Source: Phenylobacterium sp.
GTDB lineage: Bacteria; Pseudomonadota; Alphaproteobacteria; Caulobacterales; Caulobacteraceae
Direction: 5' to 3'
NCBI RefSeq assembly: GCF_030679875.1
Contig: NZ_JAUXSP010000021.1
Span: 186,001-250,000, forward strand
Length of the DNA stretch: 64,000 nucleotides
The stretch's first letter is position 1. Every line of letters begins with the position of its first letter. Under the pieces are notes generated by a model. It was not told the DNA's origin, did not search any database, and saw only the letters and a list, made by a program, of their open reading frames with translations. Positions 53,639 through 61,818 of this stretch are shown here, piece after piece. A program made the translations under genes and the position numbers.

Positions 53639-55441
53639 ATGACCGCCCACCAGACCATCACCGCCCCCGAGGCCGCCGAAACCGAAATGATGAGCGGGGC
53701 CGAAATCGTCGTCCGCTCGCTCCTCGACCAGGGCGTAGAGGTCCTGTTCGGCTATCCGGGCGGGGCGGTGCTGCCGATCTATGACGCGCTGTTCGCCGAG
53801 CCGCGGCTGCGTCACATCCTGGTCCGCCACGAACAGGGCGCCACCCACGCCGCCGAGGGCTATGCCAGGTCCACCGGCAAGCCGGGCGTCGTCCTGGTCA
53901 CGTCGGGCCCCGGCGCGACCAATGCGGTCACCGGCATCGTCGACGCCCTGATGGACTCCATCCCCCTGGTGGTCATCACCGGCCAGGTCGCCACCCACCT
54001 GATCGGCACCGACGCCTTCCAGGAATGCGACACGATCGGCATCACCCGCTCGATCACCAAGCACAACTATCTGGTCAAGAACGTCGATGATCTGCCGCGG
54101 ATCATGCACGAGGCCTTCCACATCGCCACCTCGGGCCGCCCCGGCCCCGTGGTCATCGACATTCCCAAGGACGTGCAGTTCGGCAAGGCGGCCTATCAGG
54201 GTCCCCAGGCCGTCACCCACGCCCACGACTACCGTCCGCAGGTCAAAGGCGACGCCGGCCGCATCGCCGAGGCCGTCACCCTGATCGCCCAGTCCCGCCG
54301 GCCGATCCTCTATACCGGCGGCGGCGTGATCAATGCCGGCCCCCGGGCCTCGGCCCTGCTGCGGGAGTTTGCTGAACTGACCGGCGCGCCGGTGACCTCG
54401 ACCCTGATGGGCCTGGGCGCCTTCCCGGCCGCCGATCCCAAGTGGCTGGGCATGCTCGGCATGCACGGCAGCTTCGAGGCCAACCACGCCATGCACGACT
54501 GCGACGTCATGGTCGCCCTGGGCGCCCGGTTCGACGACCGGGTCACCGGTCGCCTGGACGCGTTCGCCCCCACCTCGCGCAAGATCCACGTGGACATCGA
54601 CGCCTCGTCCATCGGCAAGAATGTCCGCTGCGACGTGGCCATTGTCGGCGACGCCGCCAGCGTGCTGGAGGACATGATCGCCGCCTGGAAATCCATGCGC
54701 CTGTCGATGGACAAGACCGCCCTGGCCGAATGGTGGCGCGAGATCGAGGCCTGGCGGGCCCGCGACTGCTTCGCCTACACGCCCGATTCCAAGCTCATCA
54801 AGCCTCAGCAGGCGGTCGAGCGGCTGTACCATCACGCCAAGGACAAGGACGTCTACATCACCACCGAGGTCGGCCAGCACCAGATGTGGGCCGCCCAGTA
54901 TTTCCGCTTCGAAGATCCCAACCGCTGGATGACCTCCGGCGGCTTGGGCACCATGGGCTATGGCCTGCCGGCCGCCGTGGGCGTGCAGATCGCCCACCCG
55001 GACTCACTCGTCATCGATATCGCCGGCGACGCCAGCGTGCAGATGACGATGCAGGAGATGGCCACCGCCATTCAGTACGACCTGCCGATCAAGATCTTCA
55101 TCCTGAACAACGAATGGATGGGCATGGTCCGCCAGTGGCAGCAGCTGCTGCATGGGGAGCGCTACTCCCACTCCTATTCAGAAAGCCTGCCCGACTTCGT
55201 GAAGATGGCCGAGGCCTTCGGCGCGGTGGGCCTGCGGGCCGAGCATCCAGACGAGCTGGACGACAAGATCGCCGAGATGATCTCCGTCCGCCGTCCGGTG
55301 CTGTTCGACTGCCGGGTCACCAAGGAAGAGAACTGCTTCCCCATGATCCCATCAGGCAAGGCGCACAACGAGATGATCCTGGCCCAGGAAGCCCGCGACC
55401 TCGGCTCCATCATCGACGACGCCGGCAAGCGGCTGGTCTGA
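53639..55441 (+). CDS. ilvB: Acetolactate synthase large (catalytic) subunit
   Basis: The first common enzyme of branched-chain amino acid synthesis: makes acetolactate or acetohydroxybutyrate with thiamine diphosphate. 600 residues from ATG 53639 (AAGAAGG upstream). Motifs: FGYPGGAVLPIYDALF, VRHEQGATHAAEGYAR with the catalytic Glu, TSGPGATNAVTGI, TSTLMGLGAFPA, and the ThDP/Mg motif IAGDASVQMTMQEMATA followed by ILNNEWMGMVRQWQ. Regulated by the upstream attenuator and feedback through IlvN, which follows 89 bases later. Confidence 0.97.
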   Translation: MTAHQTITAPEAAETEMMSGAEIVVRSLLDQGVEVLFGYPGGAVLPIYDALFAEPRLRHILVRHEQGATHAAEGYARSTGKPGVVLVTSGPGATNAVTGIVDALMDSIPLVVITGQVATHLIGTDAFQECDTIGITRSITKHNYLVKNVDDLPRIMHEAFHIATSGRPGPVVIDIPKDVQFGKAAYQGPQAVTHAHDYRPQVKGDAGRIAEAVTLIAQSRRPILYTGGGVINAGPRASALLREFAELTGAPVTSTLMGLGAFPAADPKWLGMLGMHGSFEANHAMHDCDVMVALGARFDDRVTGRLDAFAPTSRKIHVDIDASSIGKNVRCDVAIVGDAASVLEDMIAAWKSMRLSMDKTALAEWWREIEAWRARDCFAYTPDSKLIKPQQAVERLYHHAKDKDVYITTEVGQHQMWAAQYFRFEDPNRWMTSGGLGTMGYGLPAAVGVQIAHPDSLVIDIAGDASVQMTMQEMATAIQYDLPIKIFILNNEWMGMVRQWQQLLHGERYSHSYSESLPDFVKMAEAFGAVGLRAEHPDELDDKIAEMISVRRPVLFDCRVTKEENCFPMIPSGKAHNEMILAQEARDLGSIIDDAGKRLV

Positions 55442-55530
55442 GGCGGTCGCATGGCGCGGCGGCTGGGGGCTGGTTGCCCTCGGCTCTCGCCTGTGACACC
55501 TGAACGGCCGAGCCTAGAGAAGAGACCTTG

Positions 55531-56079
55531 ATGCCCGATCCCCAGCCCGCCTCCGTCTATGACCTCGACCACAAGGCCGAGGTGGAAAATCTCGCCACCT
55601 TCGCCGTGCTCGTGGACAACGAGCCGGGCGTCCTGCACCGGCTGGTCGGGCTGTTCGCCGCCCGGGGCTACAATATCGAAAGCCTGACGGTCGCCGAGAC
55701 CGATCGCAACGCCCACACCAGCCGGGTGACCATTGTCACCCGCGGGACCCCTCATGTGCTGGGCCAGATCGAGGCTCAGCTGCAGAAGATGGTCTCCACC
55801 CGCCACGTCCAGGACGTGACCCGCGATCCCAACGGCCTGGAGCGGGAGCTGGCTCTGGTCAAGGTGAAGAGCCTGGGCGCCGAGCGGGTCGAGGCCCTGC
55901 GGGTGGCCGACATCTTCCGCGCCCGGGTGATCGACACCACCCACGAGAGCTTCGTCTTCGAGATCACCGGCGCCCCCAACAAGATCGACAAGTTCGCCGA
56001 ACTGATGCGGCCGCTCGGTCTGGTGGAACTGTCGCGCACCGGGGTGCTTTCCATCACGCGGGGCGCAGACGGCATGTAG
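55531..56079 (+). CDS. ilvN: Acetolactate synthase small (regulatory) subunit
   Basis: A 182-residue regulatory subunit with an N-terminal ACT domain that binds valine (TFAVLVDNEPGVLHRLVGLFAARGYNIESLTVAETD) and a C-terminal domain (VKSLGAERVEALRVADIFRARVIDTTHESFVFEITG) that activates the large subunit. The ATG at 55531 follows GAGAAGAGA. Length and domain order match IlvN/IlvH. It is probably co-transcribed with ilvB. Confidence 0.96.
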   Translation: MPDPQPASVYDLDHKAEVENLATFAVLVDNEPGVLHRLVGLFAARGYNIESLTVAETDRNAHTSRVTIVTRGTPHVLGQIEAQLQKMVSTRHVQDVTRDPNGLERELALVKVKSLGAERVEALRVADIFRARVIDTTHESFVFEITGAPNKIDKFAELMRPLGLVELSRTGVLSITRGADGM

Positions 56080-56088
56080 GAGGCGAGC

Positions 56089-56916
56089 GTGGTGGCGATT
56101 GCGATGCGACGGGTCGCCCTGGGGCTGGCCCTAAGCCTGTTCGCCGCGGCCCCGAGCCTTGGCCAGACGTCGAGCGAGGCTCCCCCTGGCGCCGCCTCGC
56201 CCTACCCGCCGCCGGATCCGCGCGCCTGGTGGGCTGACGACCGCCCCGCCCCATCCGACGCCGCCGACCCCATGGCCCGCCGCCGCCTGCCCCGCAGCGG
56301 GCCCCCGCCTGTGGTCACCCCCATCGAGCCGACCCTCTACCGCCTGTGGGGCCTGCCGCCCTTGCAGACCCAGGTGGTCTATGGGGGGGAGGCGATAATC
56401 GAGGTCTGGCGCCGGCCGTCCAACAGCGTCGAGCAGATGGTCGTCCGCCTGACCGCCCGGCGGGACGGCAAGGCCTTCGTTCAGGTCCGCGCCGGCCGCG
56501 CCTGCTGCGAGCCAGACATCGCCCGCCGGGTCGGGTTCGACGTGGAGCTGGCGGCCGGCTACCGGACGCTTATCCAGGAGCTGGCGGCCGCATCGGTGTG
56601 GGACAGCCCCCGGGACGCCGTCGCCCAGGAAGGGAACGCCAGCGTCGGCTCCATCTGCCTGGACGGCGTCGCCTACGACCTGGTCCGCCTGACAGAGCGC
56701 CAGGGCGGCGTACTGCGGCGCGACTGCGACGAGGCTGAGGTGGGTGAGGTCGCCGAACTTCTGGAAGCCGCCCTCGGCGCGGCCCTGGGCCACGAGCCGC
56801 GGATCGATGTCCTCCTGCCCCAGGGCGCTGATTTCGCCCGGGAGCGGGCCGCCTACGAGGCCCTGATCGCCGGGGGCGGTCGCATCAAGCCCGCTGATCG
56901 CCCGCCAAACCCCTGA
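56089..56916 (+). CDS. Exported protein of unknown function
   Basis: A 275-residue protein with a Sec signal (hydrophobic residues about 7-24, SLGQ). The mature N-terminal region is Pro/Ser-rich (about 30-75). The rest is a compact domain with two adjacent cysteines (RACCEPD, about residues 140-141), a third (SICLD) and a fourth (RRDCDEA), suggesting disulfides. Start GTG 56089 is followed by a second GTG and an ATG at 56104, so the exact start is open. I do not recognise a family. It begins 10 bases after ilvN and may be read through. Confidence 0.75.
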   Translation: MVAIAMRRVALGLALSLFAAAPSLGQTSSEAPPGAASPYPPPDPRAWWADDRPAPSDAADPMARRRLPRSGPPPVVTPIEPTLYRLWGLPPLQTQVVYGGEAIIEVWRRPSNSVEQMVVRLTARRDGKAFVQVRAGRACCEPDIARRVGFDVELAAGYRTLIQELAAASVWDSPRDAVAQEGNASVGSICLDGVAYDLVRLTERQGGVLRRDCDEAEVGEVAELLEAALGAALGHEPRIDVLLPQGADFARERAAYEALIAGGGRIKPADRPPNP

Positions 56917-56932
56917 GGTTTCGCGAAAGGCC

Positions 56933-56961
56933 TTCAATTTCAGCCGGCCTCGCCCTATATT
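56933..56961 (+). promoter_or_regulatory. Candidate ssrA promoter
   Basis: TTCAAT (56933-56938), 17 bases, TATATT (56956-56961). The spacing is ideal and the -10 is close to consensus. The -35 matches only partly. The predicted start near 56968 coincides with the first base of a perfect hairpin. Confidence 0.5.
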
Positions 56962-56967
56962 CAACCT

Positions 56968-57245
56968 GTCCGGTTCGCCGGACTATGGAGATAAACGCGC
57001 ACGTCATAAGCGGACTGGACCCGGGTGCGATTCCCGGCGGCTCCACCAAACCCTTCTCCGGGTATCGCCGGAAAGTCTGGGGCCGATCAGCATCGACAGA
57101 CGTCTAAAGGTGTTGCTTTCTCTCGGCTTGGCCCACCGTTTCGGGCCTTTATCTAAATGCGAACGATAACTTCGCTGAAGAAGTCCGTCTGGCTGCGTAA
57201 GCGGTCCGATAGATTTCGACATAAACTCCTAGCGTCTTAGCAGCG
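56968..57245 (+). ncRNA. ssrA: Circularly permuted two-piece tmRNA (ssrA)
   Basis: Rescues stalled ribosomes and tags the product for ClpXP. The gene is permuted: the acceptor piece comes first and ends CCA at 57046-57048, with the T-arm GGACCCGGGTGCGATTCCC just before. About 30 bases of spacer (57049-57078) are followed by the coding piece starting GGGGCCG at 57079. GGGGCCG (57079-57085) pairs over 7 positions (one G-U) with CGGCTCC at the 3' end of the acceptor piece, the expected acceptor stem. The tag frame is at 57159-57200. A perfect GTCCGG-TTCG-CCGGAC hairpin opens the transcript. The exact 3' end of the coding piece is estimated. Confidence 0.9.
57159..57200 (+). other. tmRNA tag reading frame (tag AANDNFAEEVRLAA)
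   Basis: Thirteen codons encode A-N-D-N-F-A-E-E-V-R-L-A-A then TAA; the first Ala of the tag comes from the charged tmRNA, giving AANDNFAEEVRLAA. The Caulobacter crescentus tag, as I recall, is AANDNFAEEFAVAA, so the SspB-binding half is identical and the last five residues differ while still ending in two alanines for ClpX. Confidence 0.9.
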
Positions 57246-57258
57246 TTAGGCGGGGCCG

Positions 57259-57292
57259 GGAGGGGGCCTTGCAACAGAACCCCTCCACCTTT
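57259..57292 (+). terminator. Possible terminator downstream of ssrA
   Basis: GGAGGGG (57259-57265) and CCCCTCC (57280-57286) form a perfect 7-base stem with a 14-base loop, followed by ACCTTT. The tail is only weakly U-rich. The bases 57246-57258 between the tmRNA estimate and this stem show nothing else. Confidence 0.4.
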
Positions 57293-57314
57293 CTCATAGT
57301 TGTTTGACGGCAGA

Positions 57315-58415
57315 TCAGCCAAAACCGGCCGGTCGCTGGCCGCTGCACATCGCGTTGCGCTCTGCCGGCAGCAGCATGACAATGTCCGGCGCCTCGTCTT
57401 CGATGACCCGCCAGTCGAAACCACACTCATCCATGTGAATCCAGATCAGGCGGCCGACCCGGTCGGCGATCAGCGAGGGAAAGAAGTCGGCCGTATAGCT
57501 GTCGCCGATGATCACGACCGTAGGACCTGACGCTCCGCGCTCCACAGCAAAGGCCGGCATCGGCCCGCCATAGGCCTTAAGCTCCTCGCGGACTGTCCCA
57601 GGGGGCAGGCTGGTGCGGTGGTGGATGGTCAGGGTCTCAATGGCGGGCGGCATGCCGGCCATACGCGGCAGATCGCCATCGTCGGTACGCATCTCGCCCC
57701 AGGTCAGCTCCGCCTGCGCCCAACCCCATCCCGGCTGATCAACAGCCGCAACCATCCGGTTATAGGCCGCCAGGGCGCCCCACGGGGTCCAATGGCTGTC
57801 ATACAGGCGATAGGCGCGGTCCAGCGCCGCGGCCTCGCGCAGCGCAGGCCTCAGGTCGACCGCCGGCGCTCCGCAGTCAGCGATGCCCTGCAGGATTAGG
57901 TCGTGATCGCTCGGCGTCGTCGCCGGACGCGCCCACGGCGGGGTCTGATCGGTCAGGATCGTTCCCGGCGAGGGCGCCAGGCCTGTGGCGAAGACGATTT
58001 GGCGGGCGGCCAGTCGACGTGCCACCTGACAGACAAAGTCTGCGTAGTCGGCGGCCCGCTCGGGGTCGACATCCTGGCCGGTGGAGCGCAGCAGCCCGTC
58101 GGTTAGGAACATCTGCCCGCCCTCCCCCATGACGGCCATGGCCTGGGCCGGCGCAGTGACCCCGAGGCGACGCTCCAGCCGGGCGCCGAGCCAGATCGCC
58201 GGCTCACGCAGGGCGAAGTGGTCGGCGAGAAAAGCGTCCACCGCCCGAGGCGCGTGTCGCCAAGCCGTTAGGTCCTGCGGCCAGTTCGGCGGCGGGGCTA
58301 GCATCCGGTTTTCCTCGCGCGAGACCGTCTGCAGAGGCAGGAGCGGCATGGCCAAAACCGGCAGCGACAGCACCGCCATGACGCCGAGGATCAGGAATCG
58401 GCGAGGATCAAACAC
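57315..58415 (-). CDS. AlgX/AlgJ-like O-acetyltransferase
   Basis: A 366-residue membrane-anchored SGNH-type protein. An N-terminal signal-anchor (about residues 8-28) is followed by a catalytic domain with the His-bearing motif DSHWTPWGALAAYN and the Ser motif VVIIGDSYTADFF, the pattern of AlgJ/AlgX polysaccharide O-acetylation enzymes. It partners with the AlgI-like gene 12 bases upstream on the same strand. No alginate synthesis genes are in view, so the acetylated glycan is unknown. Convergent with ssrA. Confidence 0.88.
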   Translation of the reverse strand: MFDPRRFLILGVMAVLSLPVLAMPLLPLQTVSREENRMLAPPPNWPQDLTAWRHAPRAVDAFLADHFALREPAIWLGARLERRLGVTAPAQAMAVMGEGGQMFLTDGLLRSTGQDVDPERAADYADFVCQVARRLAARQIVFATGLAPSPGTILTDQTPPWARPATTPSDHDLILQGIADCGAPAVDLRPALREAAALDRAYRLYDSHWTPWGALAAYNRMVAAVDQPGWGWAQAELTWGEMRTDDGDLPRMAGMPPAIETLTIHHRTSLPPGTVREELKAYGGPMPAFAVERGASGPTVVIIGDSYTADFFPSLIADRVGRLIWIHMDECGFDWRVIEDEAPDIVMLLPAERNAMCSGQRPAGFG

Positions 58416-58427
58416 GGGCCATCCTCC

Positions 58428-59828
58428 TTAGAACCGGAAATAGAGGAAGGGGCTGTATGTGCCCTGGGCGACCCGCAGCAGCGCCAGGACCAGCAGCAGG
58501 GCGACCGCGGCCGTATCGATCCAGGCCCGCGCCGTGCGCCCCTGGCGCACCCGCCAGGAGAGGCCGAACACCGCCAGGGCCCCCGCCATCGGGATCAGCC
58601 AGTAGTGAATGGGCTGGAAGGCGAGGGTTGTGGCGGCGCTCATCTCGCCAAGACCATGCCGGCCAGCCATGCCCGCCCAGATCTCTCCGGCCCGCGCCAG
58701 GCTCTCGGCCCGGAAGAGCACCCAGCCCAGAATGACGACCAGGAGGGCGTAGGCAAAGGCCGCCGGACGCGGGATCGCCTTGAGCCACCGGCCCAGGCCC
58801 GCCCGCTCTAGAACAAGGAACGCGCCGTGCCACGCGCCCCACAGAACGAAGGTCCAGGCCGCCCCGTGCCAGAGGCCGCATAACAGAAAGACCACCACCA
58901 GATTGCGCCAGGTCTTCCAGGCTGGGCCCTGGTTTCCTCCCAGGGGGATGTAGAGATAGTCCCGGAACCAGGTGGACAGACTGATGTGCCAGCGGCGCCA
59001 GAACTCGGTGATCGAGGTCGAGGCGTAAGGGGTGCGAAAGTTCCGCGGCAGGCTGAAGCCGAAGATGATCGCCAGACCGATGGCCATGGTCGAATAGCCG
59101 GCGAAGTCGAAATAGATCTGCAGGGTGTAGGCGACAGCCCCCAGCCAAGCTTCGGCGAGGCCCGGCTGGGCGGTCTGGTCGAAAACCGCGTCGGCCACTG
59201 GGGCCAAGGTGTCGGCGATCAGCAGTTTCTGGGCCAGGCCGATGATAAAGATCCGCGTCCCGGCCGAGGCGCGGCCTAGGCTGTGACGGCGCAGGACCAG
59301 TCGCCTGGCGATGGTTTTGTAGCGGACGATCGGCCCGGCGATCAGCTGTGGGAACAGCGCGATGTAGAGGGCCACCTGGGCGAGGTTGCGGTTGGCCGGA
59401 AACCGCCGCCGGTAGGTGTCCATGAGATAGGACAGGCAGTGGAAGGTGAAGAAGGAAATGCCGAGCGGCAGCGGGATTTGCGGCCGGGGCACGCTCCACC
59501 CGGCCGGCGCGAGGATAAGATTGAAGCTGTCGGCCAGGAAGCCTGCGTACTTGAAGAGGCTCAGGGAGCCGAGATTGACGCCCACCGCCAGGATCAGGGC
59601 CGTTTTGCGCGATGGCCCGTCGCGGGCGTCTATGGCCAGGGCGGCGCCGTAATTGACCACGGTCATGGCGGCCATCAGGGCCACATAGGCCGGCTCGCCC
59701 CAGGCGTAGAAGATCAGCGAAGCGGCGATCAGGACCGCGTTGCGGGTCGCCATGGTGCGACTGGCGAAATAGGCGGCCAGACACAGCGGCAAGAAGACGA
59801 AGAGAAAGCTCGGCGACGCGAACAACAT
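58428..59828 (-). CDS. AlgI-like MBOAT O-acyltransferase
   Basis: A 466-residue integral membrane O-acyltransferase with about 10-12 membrane segments. Start at ATG 59828 (MLFASPSFLFVFLP, the AlgI-like opening). MBOAT features: TSITEFWRRWHISLSTWFRDYLYIPLGGN and the His in CGLWHGAAWTFVLWG. Transfers acetyl groups across the membrane to the AlgX-like partner encoded just downstream. The pair could modify an exopolysaccharide or another envelope glycan. Confidence 0.93.
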   Translation of the reverse strand: MLFASPSFLFVFLPLCLAAYFASRTMATRNAVLIAASLIFYAWGEPAYVALMAAMTVVNYGAALAIDARDGPSRKTALILAVGVNLGSLSLFKYAGFLADSFNLILAPAGWSVPRPQIPLPLGISFFTFHCLSYLMDTYRRRFPANRNLAQVALYIALFPQLIAGPIVRYKTIARRLVLRRHSLGRASAGTRIFIIGLAQKLLIADTLAPVADAVFDQTAQPGLAEAWLGAVAYTLQIYFDFAGYSTMAIGLAIIFGFSLPRNFRTPYASTSITEFWRRWHISLSTWFRDYLYIPLGGNQGPAWKTWRNLVVVFLLCGLWHGAAWTFVLWGAWHGAFLVLERAGLGRWLKAIPRPAAFAYALLVVILGWVLFRAESLARAGEIWAGMAGRHGLGEMSAATTLAFQPIHYWLIPMAGALAVFGLSWRVRQGRTARAWIDTAAVALLLVLALLRVAQGTYSPFLYFRF

Positions 59829-59969
59829 GACTGGCCCCCGCCGAGCCGAGACTTTAGCCAATCGAAATCGGTCCGCCAACCGCCCTGAAGACGGCCGCGG
59901 CGCAACGCGCGCTTGCGCCGCGGCGCCGAAACGCTACCCTCCGGCCAGCAGATCGCAGGCGGAGACCCC

Positions 59970-60476
59970 ATGGCCCAAGAGCCCCCGGCCCAAGACCAGA
60001 TGCACTACGAGGCGATGGCCCAGGAGGCTCTGCGCGGGGTGGTGAAGGCCGCCCTGAAGCGTGCGGCCTCACCTGAAGGCTTGCCCGGCGCGCACCACTT
60101 CTACGTAACCTTCAAGACCGACGCGCCAGGCGTCTCGGGCCCTGTGGACCTGCTGTCCAAATATCCCGACGAGATGACCATCGTCCTCCAGCATCAGTAC
60201 TGGGACCTGGCGCCCGGCGAGACCTTCTTCTCGGTGACCTTGAAGTTCGGCGGCCAGCCCAAGCGGGTCTCGGTGCCCTATGCGGCGGTGTCGCGGTTCT
60301 ACGATCCCAGTGTGCAGTTCCTGCTGCAGTTCGAAGCCGCGAGCGATGGCCCAGCGCGGGTCGCAGCGGCGGTGGTCGGCGCTGGGGAGTCCGCCTCGGA
60401 CACCGACCCCTCAGACGAGCCCCCGGGGGATCCCGCCGAAAAGGTCGTTTCGCTTGACCAGTTCCGCAAGAAATAG
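59970..60476 (+). CDS. sspB: ClpXP adaptor SspB (alphaproteobacterial type)
   Basis: A 168-residue adaptor that delivers ssrA-tagged proteins to ClpXP. Start ATG 59970, preceded by GGCGGAGA. The tag-binding beta domain is HHFYVTFKTDAPGVSGPVDLLSKYPDEMTIVLQHQYWDL, then FFSVTLKFGGQPKRVSVPYAAVSRFYDPSV. A flexible acidic linker (about 120-150) ends in a short basic C-terminus (VVSLDQFRKK), the ClpX-docking tail. The ssrA gene lies about 2.7 kb upstream on the same strand. Confidence 0.95.
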   Translation: MAQEPPAQDQMHYEAMAQEALRGVVKAALKRAASPEGLPGAHHFYVTFKTDAPGVSGPVDLLSKYPDEMTIVLQHQYWDLAPGETFFSVTLKFGGQPKRVSVPYAAVSRFYDPSVQFLLQFEAASDGPARVAAAVVGAGESASDTDPSDEPPGDPAEKVVSLDQFRKK

Positions 60477-60481
60477 GGCCC

Positions 60482-60952
60482 ATGACCGACGTCGCCGCTC
60501 CTGAGCCTGAAGCGCTCACCGACGAGGCCATCCTGGCCCGTTTTCTGCGCACCAAAAACCAGCCCACCGGCTCCCAGACCCTGGGCTTCAGGATGGTGGC
60601 TGTCAGCCAGGCCGAGAAGAGCGTCGAGGTCGCCTTCGACGCCAAGGCTGAGCTGCTGCTCAATCCGATGAAGCAGATCCAGGGCGGCTATCTGTGCGCC
60701 ATGCTGGATGAGGCCATGTCCGTGGCCTGCATGGTCGCCTCAGGCATGACCCACGTGGCTCCCACCCTTGAGATGAAGACCAGCTTCCTGCGGCCGGCCA
60801 TGCCCGGTCAGATCAAGGGGATCGGCCGGGTGGTGAAATGGGGCCGCAGCATCGCCTTCACCGAAGGCGAGCTTTACGATTCCGACGGCCGGCTCCTGGC
60901 CAAGGCGACGGGAACGGCCCTGCCGACCCCGTTCAAGTCCTACAAGAGCTGA
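60482..60952 (+). CDS. PaaI-type hotdog thioesterase
   Basis: A 156-residue hotdog thioesterase: SQTLGFRMVAVSQAEKSVEVAFDAKAELLLNPMKQIQGGYLCAMLDEAMSVA (active-site helix), then LEMKTSFLRPAMPGQIKGIGRVVKWGRSIAFTEGEL. It starts 5 bases after sspB and is likely in the same operon, but no functional link is evident. The acyl-CoA substrate is unknown. Confidence 0.9.
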   Translation: MTDVAAPEPEALTDEAILARFLRTKNQPTGSQTLGFRMVAVSQAEKSVEVAFDAKAELLLNPMKQIQGGYLCAMLDEAMSVACMVASGMTHVAPTLEMKTSFLRPAMPGQIKGIGRVVKWGRSIAFTEGELYDSDGRLLAKATGTALPTPFKSYKS

Positions 60953-60953
60953 C

Positions 60954-61739
60954 TTGCCCCGCCCGCGCGCAGGTCTGAGGTTTCGGATCTGCGCCCTGGC
61001 GCTCGGCCTCGCCTGCGGCCTGTTTGCAACCCGCCCCGCCCTGGCCGCCCCGTTCGAAACCTGGGCCGCCGTGGTGGTGGCCGGCGACGCCAAGGGGTCT
61101 TTGGGCGGCCCGACCGAAGCCTTCGACAACGCTCGCCGCGATATCGCCAAGGCGTTTACCGGCCTGGGCCTCGCATCCGCTCAGATCGCGCAGTTCTCCG
61201 TGAGACCGGAGGCCGAACGCGGGGCCCGGCCACAGAAGGCCTCGGCCCGGGCGATCTACCAAACCCTCAGCGACCTGGCGCCGGCCGCGGCGGGCTGCCT
61301 GGTCTATTTCACCTCCCATGGGGACCCCCGGGGCGTGCTGGTGAACGACGAAATCCTGCCGCCCGCCATCCTCGGCGCGATGCTGGACCGCAGCTGCGGG
61401 ACCAAGCCCACCGTGGTGGTGATCTCCGCCTGCTTCTCAGGGGTCTTTGTGCCGGCCCTGGCCAAGCCGAACCGAATGATCCTGACCGCCGCCCGGCCAG
61501 ACCGGACATCGTTCGGCTGCGGAGAGGCTGACACTTATCCCTATTTCGACGCCTGCTTCCTCGGCGCCCTGGATGAGGTCGGCGACTTCATCTCGCTCAG
61601 TCGCGCCGTGGTGTCCTGTGTGGGCGAACGGGAGCAGGCGGAGGGCCTGTCCCCACCCTCTGAGCCGCAGGTGTGGATTGGTCCACAGCTTCGACCGCTT
61701 CTGCCCCTGCTGACCTTCTCTGCGCCCCCATCCCGGTGA
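60954..61739 (+). CDS. C13 (legumain-like) cysteine peptidase family protein
   Basis: A 261-residue exported protein. The start is a TTG at 60954; no ATG is available and the signal peptide (about residues 10-31, ALAA) needs this region. The caspase/legumain-fold dyad is visible: His122 in LVYFTSHGDPRG and Cys160 in VVVISACFSGVF. Family C13 includes asparaginyl endopeptidases and GPI transamidase; bacterial members are poorly characterised. It overlaps no neighbour and begins one base after the thioesterase stop. Confidence 0.85.
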   Translation: MPRPRAGLRFRICALALGLACGLFATRPALAAPFETWAAVVVAGDAKGSLGGPTEAFDNARRDIAKAFTGLGLASAQIAQFSVRPEAERGARPQKASARAIYQTLSDLAPAAAGCLVYFTSHGDPRGVLVNDEILPPAILGAMLDRSCGTKPTVVVISACFSGVFVPALAKPNRMILTAARPDRTSFGCGEADTYPYFDACFLGALDEVGDFISLSRAVVSCVGEREQAEGLSPPSEPQVWIGPQLRPLLPLLTFSAPPSR

Positions 61740-61818
61740 TCCAGCGCCTTGGACGCCCAGGCGCGGCGCCCTAGAAGGGAAGCTCGTGGGGAAATTCCAG
61801 ACAAAGCGAGTTCCGGTG

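Noticed and set aside
53537..54997. Open frame of 486 codons on the minus strand across ilvB
   Set aside because: It lies antisense to a fully conserved ilvB, has Gly/His/Asp-rich composition typical of GC-rich shadow frames, and no family motif.
57010..57048. A tRNA-like T-arm and CCA end
   Set aside because: There is no anticodon or D-arm to complete a tRNA, and the T-arm pairs as part of the tmRNA acceptor piece.
57004..57222. Minus-strand frame of 72 codons over the ssrA locus
   Set aside because: The region is explained by the tmRNA pieces and their base-pairing.
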